A DNA stretch of 64,000 bases, taken from NCBI GenBank assembly GCA_965247015.1, contig CBDFGG010000005.1, forward strand, positions 1 through 64,000, read 5' to 3'. Origin of the DNA: JAIXWP01 sp965247015. GTDB taxonomy: Bacteria; Bacteroidota; Bacteroidia; Flavobacteriales_D; Sanyastnellaceae. Every line of letters starts with the position of its first letter. Position 1 is the first letter of the stretch. A program made the position numbers and the translations under genes. The notes under the pieces are model-generated. The model ran no database searches and was not told the DNA's origin. It was given only the letters and a program-made list of their open reading frames with translations. Shown here piece after piece: positions 43,547 to 51,285 of this stretch.

Positions 43547-43762
43547 TTAATTTGTTTGAGTTTTATTGCTGGGAAATACGCTGTGCGAAAGCAATGCGCC
43601 TAGTCCTGCAAAATAGAGTGTGCTGTTGAGAGGGCTTGATGTAATGGCACATGTGCCACTTGAACATCCCACAAATTTCCAATACAAAAAACCGGCTATT
43701 GCGCCTACTACAAGGCCGAGTGCTGTTTTTAAATAAGGATTTGATTTTATTTTTCTCTTCAT
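43547..43762 (-). CDS. Small DUF6132 membrane protein
   Basis: A 71-residue protein. The ATG at 43762 (MKRKIKSNPYLK) is preferred; an in-frame start 16 codons upstream gives an unlikely N-terminus. Two hydrophobic segments surround the family hallmark FVGCSSGTCAITSSP, with a CxxxxC pair (Cys-Ser-Ser-Gly-Thr-Cys) that could bind metal or carry sulfur. It is regularly found beside rhodanese and YeeE genes. It begins 83 bases after the MBL-rhodanese stop. Confidence 0.85.
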   Translation of the reverse strand: MKRKIKSNPYLKTALGLVVGAIAGFLYWKFVGCSSGTCAITSSPLNSTLYFAGLGALLSHSVFPSNKTQTN

Positions 43763-43845
43763 TAGAATGGGTTTTAAAAGATGGGAGCGTCCGTTGACGC
43801 CCCCATGCAAAAACTACAAACCGTATAGAATTAAAACAACCAGGG

Positions 43846-45261
43846 TTATAACATGGTTGATGGACACACGTAATCAGTGATCTCGAATAGATTTGACTCT
43901 TTCAGCGCTTTAAAGCCACCTTTAACATCTACTAAATTGTCAAATCCTCTCGCACGAAGAATGCTTGTAAAAATCATTGAGCGGTAACCACCAGCGCAAT
44001 GAACGTAATACTTCTTATTCTTGTCAATAGAAGCCATCACATCATTGATATCATCCAAAGGAAGATTCTCTGATATGGTCAAACGCTCCGCAAAGTTTTC
44101 ACTTGCTTTTCTTGCGTCAATTACATTTACTTTTTCTGTCTTCATGGTCTCAGCAAGTTCTTCTACTGATACACTCTGAATCATATCTACTTCCAAACCT
44201 GCTTTTTTCCAAGCATCAAAGCCATCTTTCAAATAACCAATTACATGGTCATATCCAACTCGGCTCAATCTTGTTACCACTTCTTCTTCCATTCCTGGCT
44301 CAGTGATCAACAATAATTCTTGCTTGATGTCTGGAATCAATGCACCCACCCATGGAGCGAATTGCCCGTCAAGTCCGATGTTGATGGCGTTTGGAACAAA
44401 TCCTTTTGCAAACTCTTGAGCATTTCTCACGTCCAACATGATAGCTCCTGTTTCAGTAGCAGCTGTTTCAAATGCTTCTGGAGAAAGTGCATGAAGTCCT
44501 CTTGAAAGAACGGTGTCAATGCTCTCGTACCCTTTCTTGTTCAATGCAACATTGAGTGGGAAATAGGCTGGAGGTGGCATCAAACCATGCGTTACTTCTT
44601 TCACGAATTCCTCTTTGGTCATATCTGCACGAAGTGCATAATTCGTTTTCTTTTGATTGCCTAAAAGATCTGTTGTCTCTTTGCTCATGTTCTTACCACA
44701 AGCGCTACCGGCGCCGTGCGCAGGATATACAGTGATATCATCTGCAAGAGGCATGATTTTATTTCTCAAAGAATCAAATAGCGTTTCTGCCAACTGCTCC
44801 TGCGTCAAGTGCGCTGCTTTTTGAGCCAAGTCAGGACGGCCTACATCACCAATGAATAAAGTATCTCCAGAGAAAAGAGCAACGTCTTTACCATTTTCAT
44901 CTGTCAACAAATAACAAGTGCTTTCCATGGTGTGACCAGGAGTGTGAAGTACTTTCAGTGTGATATCACCCACTTTAAAGATTTCACCATCTTTTGCAAT
45001 GTGCGATTCAAAATCAGGATTAGCATTCGGACCGTAAACAATCGGTGCACCCGTTTTCTTAGAAAGATCTAAGTGACCACTTACGAAGTCTGCGTGGAAG
45101 TGTGTTTCGAATACATACTTAATTTTTACATTTTGCTTCTCAGCTTTCTCAATGTATGGCTGTACTTCACGTAGCGGATCAATAACTACTGCCTCGCCGT
45201 TGCTTTCGATGAAATAAGCACCTTGTGCTAAACATCCAGTGTAAATCTGTTCGATTTTCAT
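43846..45261 (-). CDS. MBL-fold hydrolase fused to two rhodanese domains
   Basis: A 471-residue cytoplasmic protein. Residues about 1-240 form a persulfide-dioxygenase-like metallo-beta-lactamase domain (metal motif THFHADFVSGH, then HTPGHTMEST, FSGDTLFIGDVGRPD, YPAHGAGSACG). Two rhodanese domains follow: the first (about 260-355) lacks a catalytic Cys (LLLITEPGMEEEV), the second (about 370-460) has it in YYVHCAGGYRSM. The enzyme should oxidise glutathione- or other persulfides to sulfite and transfer sulfur. The start at 45261 is preferred over one 9 codons upstream. It sits between tauE and DUF6132. Confidence 0.93.
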   Translation of the reverse strand: MKIEQIYTGCLAQGAYFIESNGEAVVIDPLREVQPYIEKAEKQNVKIKYVFETHFHADFVSGHLDLSKKTGAPIVYGPNANPDFESHIAKDGEIFKVGDITLKVLHTPGHTMESTCYLLTDENGKDVALFSGDTLFIGDVGRPDLAQKAAHLTQEQLAETLFDSLRNKIMPLADDITVYPAHGAGSACGKNMSKETTDLLGNQKKTNYALRADMTKEEFVKEVTHGLMPPPAYFPLNVALNKKGYESIDTVLSRGLHALSPEAFETAATETGAIMLDVRNAQEFAKGFVPNAINIGLDGQFAPWVGALIPDIKQELLLITEPGMEEEVVTRLSRVGYDHVIGYLKDGFDAWKKAGLEVDMIQSVSVEELAETMKTEKVNVIDARKASENFAERLTISENLPLDDINDVMASIDKNKKYYVHCAGGYRSMIFTSILRARGFDNLVDVKGGFKALKESNLFEITDYVCPSTML

Positions 45262-45306
45262 TTTATATAATTTTTTTATTTGATGCAAATTTTGAACTTA
45301 TTGTGC

Positions 45307-45321
45307 TGTCCTTAAAGGACA
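45307..45321. promoter_or_regulatory. Perfect 15-bp dyad before the MBL-rhodanese gene
   Basis: TGTCCTTAAAGGACA: 7-base arms around one central base, 46 bases before the MBL-rhodanese ATG and 22 bases after the tauE stop. The one-base centre makes an RNA hairpin unlikely; a protein-binding operator is more plausible. Confidence 0.55.
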
Positions 45322-45343
45322 TTGGTCACACAACGAATTTTTT

Positions 45344-46138
45344 TTAAAAGAATAATTCTTTTGTGATGATATAGATTCCCATCACCAACACGAACCAACC
45401 AAAACCTTTTTTTAATTGGTCTGCGGCAATTTTTTTGCTCAACATATTTCCTGCGAAAATGCCGACCACGGCGAGCGCACTTACTGAAAGTAATAAGGTC
45501 CAATTCATTTCCTGATGCCCCAAGTCACCTGTAAATCCAAACAATGATTTCACCGCTATAATGAGAAGTGAAGTTCCAATCGCTTGCTTCATTGGTAGCT
45601 TACTCAATACTACTAATGCAGGAATAATGAGGAATCCGCCCCCCGCTCCAACAAGTCCTGTCAACACACCAACTACTGCTCCTTCTAGAAGAATCATAGG
45701 ATAGTTGAACTTTTGTTCGGTGGCTTCTTCTTCTGTTGCTTTTTTCTTTGATTTGATCATCGACAGGGATGCAAAAACCATCAATACAGCAAACAATACC
45801 ATCATCAATATGGACTTCGTTACTACGAATGAACCTATTGTCATTACTTCACTAGGAATGGCAGGTACAATGAATGCGCGTGTTGCATATACCGCCACAA
45901 TAGACGGTATACCAAAAATGATAGCGGTTTTTAAATTCACTTCACCTTGCTTGTACTTAGGTACTACGCCTACAAGGCTGGTGGTGCCAACGATGAATAG
46001 AGAATAAGCTGTGGCTTCCACGGGATCTACTCCGAAAAGATACACTAATACAGGAACTGTAAGAATGGAACCTCCGCCGCCAATAAGGCCCAGAGAAACT
46101 CCAATCACGAGAGATGCTAAATAGCCGATGATTTCCAT
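45344..46138 (-). CDS. TauE/SafE family sulfite exporter
   Basis: A 264-residue membrane protein with about eight hydrophobic segments and the family's two repeated motifs: GVSLGLIGGGGSILTVPVLVY in the first half and VVGVLTGLVGAGGGFLIIPALV in the second (key Gly-rich parts). It should export sulfite, the product of persulfide oxidation by the downstream MBL-rhodanese enzyme. It is the first gene after the Crp/Fnr regulator, with a CRP-type dyad in its promoter region. Confidence 0.92.
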   Translation of the reverse strand: MEIIGYLASLVIGVSLGLIGGGGSILTVPVLVYLFGVDPVEATAYSLFIVGTTSLVGVVPKYKQGEVNLKTAIIFGIPSIVAVYATRAFIVPAIPSEVMTIGSFVVTKSILMMVLFAVLMVFASLSMIKSKKKATEEEATEQKFNYPMILLEGAVVGVLTGLVGAGGGFLIIPALVVLSKLPMKQAIGTSLLIIAVKSLFGFTGDLGHQEMNWTLLLSVSALAVVGIFAGNMLSKKIAADQLKKGFGWFVLVMGIYIITKELFF

Positions 46139-46172
46139 AAAATTTCTTTTAAATTATTTTTTAATGTTGGCG

Positions 46173-46217
46173 CAAAAGTGTTCTCTTTCATTCAGCTATT
46201 CAGTGATAGCTGTCACT
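46173..46217 (-). promoter_or_regulatory. CRP/FNR-type dyad upstream of tauE
   Basis: AGTGATAGCTGTCACT at 46202-46217 contains GTGA-N6-TCAC, the CRP/FNR half-site spacing. A weak -7 element CACTTTTG lies at 46173-46180 on the minus strand. If transcription starts near 46167, the dyad centre is at about -42, the classical activator position. Confidence 0.65.
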
Positions 46218-46223
46218 CAATCA

Positions 46224-46856
46224 TTAATTGACAATCCACTCTACGGAATTTCTATGAATCTTCAGCCAGCCGTCTTTCTCCATTTTTTTCATCAATCTGC
46301 TAATTACTTCTCTCGATGAATTGAGGTCGTTCGCAATTTCTTGGTGTGTCATTTTTATGGTTGTACCGAATTGTTTTACTTGTTTTTTCAAATAAAATTC
46401 AAGACGCTCATCCATATTTTTGAAAGCAATTTCATTGATGGTTTTGAGCAACTCGTTATAACGATTGCGGTATGTGCGAATCACAAAGGAGTACCATGTT
46501 CTGTATTTAAACATCCACTCATCCATTTTTTCTAAAGGAATGCTCAAGACTACCACATCACTCACCGCCTGTGCCGCGACTTGATTAATTTCCGCTTGTT
46601 GGGAACAAACAAGACTAATTGCACATGCATTTCCAGGATCGAGATAGTAGATGAAGAATTCATCCCCCTCGTCGTCGCGCTGATAAAGTTTTACGGTGCC
46701 TTCAAGAATCAGCATAGAGGATCGCACGGGCTGGCCAAAATTCAATATAGGACGACCAGCCTCAAACTCACGAATAGTACTGTGTTCGGCGATTTCATGA
46801 TAAAGCTCATTTTCTAAATCGGGATAGAGTCTTTTAATTTGATCTAAGAATATCAT
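46224..46856 (-). CDS. Crp/Fnr family transcriptional regulator
   Basis: A 210-residue regulator: cyclic-nucleotide-type beta-roll (about 10-125; GRPILNFGQPVRSSMLILEGTVKLY, key part) and a winged helix-turn-helix with recognition region MTHQEIANDLNSSREVISRLMKKM (about 165-190, partial). There is no cluster of N-terminal Cys, so it is not an Fe-S Fnr; a Cys pair (CAISLVC) in the sensor domain could sense sulfur species. It likely controls the downstream sulfur genes, by position and by the GTGA-N6-TCAC site. The gene stop lies 7 bases from that site. Confidence 0.93.
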   Translation of the reverse strand: MIFLDQIKRLYPDLENELYHEIAEHSTIREFEAGRPILNFGQPVRSSMLILEGTVKLYQRDDEGDEFFIYYLDPGNACAISLVCSQQAEINQVAAQAVSDVVVLSIPLEKMDEWMFKYRTWYSFVIRTYRNRYNELLKTINEIAFKNMDERLEFYLKKQVKQFGTTIKMTHQEIANDLNSSREVISRLMKKMEKDGWLKIHRNSVEWIVN

Positions 46857-46865
46857 ATTGGAAAG

Positions 46866-46885
46866 GATTTACCCGCAAGTAAATC
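46866..46885. promoter_or_regulatory. Perfect dyad upstream of the Crp/Fnr gene
   Basis: GATTTAC-N6-GTAAATC (7-base arms, 6-base spacer) 9 bases before the regulator's ATG. It could be an operator for autoregulation or a hairpin in the leader; the sequence differs from the tauE dyad. Confidence 0.45.
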
Positions 46886-46923
46886 AACCTCCAAAACAAT
46901 CTTGGTGACTTAGAGCACACAAG

Positions 46924-47973
46924 CTAGACTCCTAGTGAAGAGAAGGTCGTGAGCTCACCTGCCATTGGAGTAGTGAGCTTTTCTTTTAATGTGTCTCCAC
47001 TATAATTTTGACCCAGTAAGAACATCAATTTCGTGAGGGCTGCCTCTGTGGTCATGTCCGCCCCCCCAATGACTCCAATGCGCTGTAATGCTGCGGATGT
47101 ATCATACAATCCTTGTTCTACAAAACCTTTGCTGCATTGTGTAATGTTTAGAATAACCAAGCCGCGCTCGATGGCGCTGCGCAAAGCCTCTACCAACCAA
47201 CCTTCCTTCGGAGCATTGCCGCTGCCGTAGGTCTCAAACACGATGGCCTTCAATTGTGGCGATGTCAAAATGGATTGAACAAACGCTGGACTCATCCCAG
47301 GGAAAAGTTTTAATATTCCTACACGATTATCAAACTCTTTCAACACTTTCAATTCTTTCGACTCGTTGCGAAGCAAACGCTGATGACTATAAATGATATG
47401 AATTCCAATCTCTGCAAGCTCATCATAATTAGGACTGTCAAACGCATCGAAATTTTCTGTGCTGTATTTATGCGTGCGATTTCCACGAAGCAATTTTGAT
47501 TCAAATAGGATGGCCACTTCTTGAATGACGGGCTCTCCATTGCGGCGCGCTCCGGCTATCTCAATGGCCGTAATCAAGTTTTCCTTACCATCGGTTCTTA
47601 ATCTACCAATGGGCAATTGACTCCCTGTAAAGATGACAGGCTTGGTGAGATTTTGTAACATAAAACTCAAAGCACTCGCGCTGTAAGCCATGGTATCCGT
47701 GCCGTGTAGCACTACAAATCCCGAATATTGATCGTAATTTTTTTCAATAATCTCTGCAATGGATACCCACGTTTGGATATTCACATCGGAGCTATCAATG
47801 GGCTTTTCAAAAGCAACCACATCCATCGATTTCGAAAATCGCATCAACTCTGGAATATACTTTTCGAGTTCGCTAAAGTTCAGCGGAATCAAACTTCCAG
47901 TGGCTGCATCTTCTAACATACCGATGGTGCCACCGGTATAAATCAATAATGTTTTACTTGAAGTAGTCACCAT
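46924..47973 (-). CDS. ansA: L-asparaginase, type I
   Basis: Hydrolyses asparagine to aspartate and ammonia in the cytoplasm. The 349-residue protein has the first nucleophilic Thr in YTGGTIGM (residues 12-19) and the second active-site motif VLHGTDTMAYSASALSFML (Thr and Asp of HGTDTM; part given). No signal peptide is present, which fits type I. It follows the tatD stop without gap, and a Crp/Fnr regulator gene follows after 67 bases. Confidence 0.94.
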   Translation of the reverse strand: MVTTSSKTLLIYTGGTIGMLEDAATGSLIPLNFSELEKYIPELMRFSKSMDVVAFEKPIDSSDVNIQTWVSIAEIIEKNYDQYSGFVVLHGTDTMAYSASALSFMLQNLTKPVIFTGSQLPIGRLRTDGKENLITAIEIAGARRNGEPVIQEVAILFESKLLRGNRTHKYSTENFDAFDSPNYDELAEIGIHIIYSHQRLLRNESKELKVLKEFDNRVGILKLFPGMSPAFVQSILTSPQLKAIVFETYGSGNAPKEGWLVEALRSAIERGLVILNITQCSKGFVEQGLYDTSAALQRIGVIGGADMTTEAALTKLMFLLGQNYSGDTLKEKLTTPMAGELTTFSSLGV

Positions 47974-48747
47974 TTATCTAGGAGTGAAAAGTTTTAATGC
48001 ATTAGCGGTCGTAACCTCAGCGACCTGTTCCATTTCGATGCCTTTTGCCTCAGCAATCTTTGCCCCAATAATAGGGATATAACTGCTTTCGTTGCGCTTA
48101 CCTCTGTAAGGATTCGGTGGAAGAAAGGGTGCATCGGTTTCAAGCACGAGATACTCCAATGGAATATCCGCCACTACTTTATCGAGTTGTGCTTTGCTGT
48201 AGGTAATTACTCCTCCAATTCCCATCATGAAACCACCATAGCTCATGATTTTTTGTGCTTGTTCAATGGTACCAGTAAAGCAATGAAATACGCCCTTCAA
48301 ATCGCTCGGGTTGAACTCATCAAGAATATCAAATATTTCTTGAAAAGCTTCTCTGGCGTGGATAGCAAAAGGCAGGCGAGTGTCAATCGACCATTGAATT
48401 TGCTGACGAAAAGCATCTTGTTGAATGCTTAAAGTGCTTTTGTCCCAATATAAATCAATGCCAATTTCACCGATCGCTGCATACGATTTTGATTGAAGTT
48501 CGGCATGAAGCGCATCCAATACTTCTTGGTAATTTTCCTTGACATCGCAAGGATGCAGCCCCATCATTGGAATGAACATCTCTGGATCATGCGCACACAA
48601 ATCATGAATTTGAGGCACACTTTCTAAATCAATATTCGGAAGATATATTTTTTCAATGCCTTCTTTTTTTGCGCGCGCAATCCATTCTGCACGGTCTTCC
48701 ACAAATGCGGGCAAATAAACGTGGGCATGGGTATCAATCCATTTCAT
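47974..48747 (-). CDS. TatD family metal-dependent hydrolase
   Basis: A 257-residue TIM-barrel hydrolase, probably a DNase. The metal-binding start is DTHAHVYLP (residues 4-12), followed by IGEIGIDLYWDKS, FAIHAREA, GVFHCFTG and LVLETDAPFLPP, all standard TatD motifs. The ATG at 48747 gives MKWIDTHAH; the longer frame is rejected because it runs across the promoter. The message may be leaderless, with TATATTTG 4 bases before the ATG. It is co-oriented with ansA, with no gap. Confidence 0.95.
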   Translation of the reverse strand: MKWIDTHAHVYLPAFVEDRAEWIARAKKEGIEKIYLPNIDLESVPQIHDLCAHDPEMFIPMMGLHPCDVKENYQEVLDALHAELQSKSYAAIGEIGIDLYWDKSTLSIQQDAFRQQIQWSIDTRLPFAIHAREAFQEIFDILDEFNPSDLKGVFHCFTGTIEQAQKIMSYGGFMMGIGGVITYSKAQLDKVVADIPLEYLVLETDAPFLPPNPYRGKRNESSYIPIIGAKIAEAKGIEMEQVAEVTTANALKLFTPR

Positions 48748-48751
48748 GGCG

Positions 48752-48782
48752 CAAATATACATCGCTTCGATATGTATATTTG
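48752..48782. promoter_or_regulatory. Mirror-image divergent promoter between tatD and GT9
   Basis: TATATTTG occurs on the minus strand at 48752-48759 and on the plus strand at 48775-48782. They form an inverted repeat (GCAAATATACAT ... ATGTATATTTGC). Each lies exactly 4 bases before an ATG. Confidence 0.75.
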
Positions 48783-48786
48783 CCGC

Positions 48787-49767
48787 ATGTCGCAACCAAC
48801 ACGCATTCTAATTATCCGCTTCAGCTCCATGGGAGACATCGTGCTCACCACACCTGTCATCCGAAGATTGAAGCAGCAATTAGAAGGCGAAGTGGAAATA
48901 CATTATCTCACGAAAAAGGCCTTCGTGCCGCTATTAGAGCACAATCCGTATATCCATCGCATTCATGCCATGGAGAAAACGGTGCAAGAGAATATTCCCG
49001 ATTTGCTTGAGATTCCCTTCGACTATATTGTCGATTTGCACCAAAACATTCGCAGTAGAGTAGTAAAGCGCAAGCTCGAAAAACTCTCTTTCACTTTCAA
49101 GAAATTGAATTTTGAAAAATGGCTATTGGTCAATTTCGGAATCAATCGGATGCCGAATGTGCATGTAGTAGATCGCTACCTCGATACCATCACAGCCTTT
49201 GGTACCGAAGACGATGGTAAAGGGTTGGATTATTTTTTACCAGGAAATATATCGCTTCCATCGGATCTCCCATCGCGGTTCATCGCTTTCGCTATTGGCG
49301 GGGCCCATATCGGAAAACGCATGGATGCTGGGAAATTGATCGATATTATCAAACAGCTTTCACTGCCTGTTGTATTACTCGGCGGAAAGGAAGATGTGGC
49401 AATCGCTGAAGAAATTAAAGCGGCTCTTCCAAACGTGGTGCAATGGGCGGGCACGCTCAGCATTCATCAAAGTGCCTTAGTAACAAAGCACGCACATGTA
49501 GTAGTATCAGGCGATACAGGACTCATGCACATTGCCTCTGCTTTTGAGAGAAATATTGTTTCGCTATGGGGCTGTACTAGTCCTCAATTGGGGATGTATC
49601 CTTATCGCGCTGGCGCAGATTCGGTCATTGTCGAACCCCACGGACGCAAGAAAAGACCATGCTCAAAGTTGGGCAATAAATGCAAATACGGAAAAAACAA
49701 TCGCTGTATTCAAGCGATTGATAATAGTGAAGTAGTTGGGCTTATTGAAAAGCTTTCGGCTCGATAA
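48787..49767 (+). CDS. Glycosyltransferase family 9 (heptosyltransferase-like)
   Basis: A 326-residue cytoplasmic transferase for LPS-type glycans. Family 9 marks: RILIIRFSSMGDIVLTTPVIRRL at the N-terminus (key part), the middle VDLHQNIRS, and the C-terminal donor site FAIGGAHIGKRM, VVLLGGKED and VSGDTGLMHIASAF. The last 45 residues carry four Cys (Cys 308-type cluster RPCSKLGNKCKYG...RCIQ), perhaps a metal site. Start ATG at 48787 lies 4 bases after its TATATTTG. The 3' end overlaps the convergent thioesterase gene by 26 bases. Confidence 0.92.
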   Translation: MSQPTRILIIRFSSMGDIVLTTPVIRRLKQQLEGEVEIHYLTKKAFVPLLEHNPYIHRIHAMEKTVQENIPDLLEIPFDYIVDLHQNIRSRVVKRKLEKLSFTFKKLNFEKWLLVNFGINRMPNVHVVDRYLDTITAFGTEDDGKGLDYFLPGNISLPSDLPSRFIAFAIGGAHIGKRMDAGKLIDIIKQLSLPVVLLGGKEDVAIAEEIKAALPNVVQWAGTLSIHQSALVTKHAHVVVSGDTGLMHIASAFERNIVSLWGCTSPQLGMYPYRAGADSVIVEPHGRKKRPCSKLGNKCKYGKNNRCIQAIDNSEVVGLIEKLSAR

Positions 49768-50272
49768 ACAATGCCTTCAATTCTGTAGCTTCTTCAGGCT
49801 TCATTTTTCCAGCAAGAATCAAACGCAACTGTCTTCTTCTCAATGCACCATCATAACGTCTTTGTTCTTCTTCTGTCTCAGGGACTAATTCCGGAACATC
49901 AATAGGATTGCCCAATTGATCTACGGCTACAAAGGTGTAGATCGCTTCATTGCACTTGGTCTTCTTACCAGAGTAGTTATCCTCTACAAACACTTCCATG
50001 TACACTTCCATCGATGAACTGAAAGCACGAGATACTTTCGCTTCAATCGTAACGATTTCACCCAGTTTAATTGGATGCTGAAAAGAAACGTTGTTCACCG
50101 CGGCTGTTACTACAATTCTCTTGCTGTGTCTGTGTGCACTGATAGCAGAGATAACGTCCATCCAATTGAGAAGCTGACCTCCCATTAGATTGCCTAGAGT
50201 ATTAGTGTTTTCAGGTAGTACAAGATAAGTACCTGTAGTAAAAGTTTCCTTAGGTGAAACGGTTTTTTTCAT
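49742..50272 (-). CDS. Acyl-CoA thioesterase (hotdog fold)
   Basis: A 176-residue thioesterase of the BfiT/YciA-like hotdog family. Core segments: TNTLGNLMGGQLLNWMDVISA, the central helix with Asp, and VNNVSFQHPIKLGEIVTIEAKV (parts). It hydrolyses acyl-CoA in the cytoplasm. The ATG at 50272 (MKKTVSPKE) is chosen over an upstream one; a TATCTTCG element lies 4 bases before it. The C-terminal 45 residues are a Glu/Arg-rich tail. Confidence 0.93.
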   Translation of the reverse strand: MKKTVSPKETFTTGTYLVLPENTNTLGNLMGGQLLNWMDVISAISAHRHSKRIVVTAAVNNVSFQHPIKLGEIVTIEAKVSRAFSSSMEVYMEVFVEDNYSGKKTKCNEAIYTFVAVDQLGNPIDVPELVPETEEEQRRYDGALRRRQLRLILAGKMKPEEATELKALFIEPKAFQ

Positions 50273-50276
50273 GGCG

Positions 50277-50284
50277 CGAAGATA
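50277..50284 (-). promoter_or_regulatory. Likely -7 element of the thioesterase gene
   Basis: TATCTTCG, one base off TAnnTTTG, then CGCC and the ATG. Same 4-base geometry as tatD, GT9, aroB and the TPR gene. Confidence 0.45.
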
Positions 50285-50340
50285 TAAAAAGCAATGCCTC
50301 CACAGATTTGGAAATTCAGGGAATTCGTGCATATTTGTTT

Positions 50341-51285
50341 ATGCTTAAATCACTTCTATCGCTGTTGACGGTCTGCTTTCTGCAAGGCTTCGCATTTTCT
50401 CAAATGGAACTATATCACCAAACCTTCGGTGATTCAAGCCATCCAGCGTTGATCTATTTACACGGCGGACCAGGATACAATTGTTCGACCTTCGAAGCAA
50501 GCACTGCCCAAGCACTCGCTGATCGCGGATTTTTTGTGATTGTTTATGATAGAAGAGGCGAGGGGAGATCTTCAGCAGTAACAGCAAAATATTCTTTCGA
50601 AGAAAGCATCGACGATATCAATGGATTGATGAAGCAATTCAAGATCACGAAAGTTTCGTTACTAGGACACAGCTTCGGTGGAATGCTAGCAATTAAGTAT
50701 GCGGAGAAATATCCACAAAATGTGGAAGAGATTTTCCTCATCGGAGCGCCGATTTCTTTGCAAAAAACGTTCAAGAATATTATTTCAAAATCTAAAGAGA
50801 TCTATGTTTCCAAGGGCGATTCAACAAGCTTGATGTATATCAATATGCTCGAAAAAATGGATACGACTGCGTTGATGTATGGCTCTTATTCATTTATGCA
50901 TGCAATGCAAAATGGATTTTATTCTCCGAAAAAACCAACCGACGAAGCGATTCAAATCATGCAGAAAATGAGCTCACATCCAGCTGCTCCATATTTTTCT
51001 AAAATGACCACCGAAGGCCCAACAGGTTTTTACCAAACTGAAAAATATACTACGCTTGATCTCATGCCAGAGGTTCGGAAACTGGTGAAAAATGGAGTGA
51101 AAATTACGGGTATGTACGGCGAAGAAGATGGACTGTACTCTATCGATCAAGTATTTGAACTACAGGATGTTATTGGTAAAGACAATATTTTCTATTTTTC
51201 ACGTTGTTCGCACAGTGTTTTTATAGACCAACAATCTTCATTTCTTGAAGTAATCACTACCAACCTTAACCATCTGAAAAAATGA
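50341..51285 (+). CDS. Exported alpha/beta hydrolase, proline iminopeptidase-like
   Basis: A 314-residue exported hydrolase. The ATG at 50341 starts a signal peptide (MLKSLLSLLTVCFLQGFAFSQ). The oxyanion motif HGGPG (in IYLHGGPGYN), the nucleophile elbow GHSFGG, and a late His in CSHSVFIDQQ identify an alpha/beta hydrolase of the S33-like type. Substrate unknown; peptide or ester. A CATATTTG element 3 bases before the ATG suggests a leaderless message. The end overlaps the YARHG gene start by 4 bases (ATGA). Confidence 0.87.
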   Translation: MLKSLLSLLTVCFLQGFAFSQMELYHQTFGDSSHPALIYLHGGPGYNCSTFEASTAQALADRGFFVIVYDRRGEGRSSAVTAKYSFEESIDDINGLMKQFKITKVSLLGHSFGGMLAIKYAEKYPQNVEEIFLIGAPISLQKTFKNIISKSKEIYVSKGDSTSLMYINMLEKMDTTALMYGSYSFMHAMQNGFYSPKKPTDEAIQIMQKMSSHPAAPYFSKMTTEGPTGFYQTEKYTTLDLMPEVRKLVKNGVKITGMYGEEDGLYSIDQVFELQDVIGKDNIFYFSRCSHSVFIDQQSSFLEVITTNLNHLKK

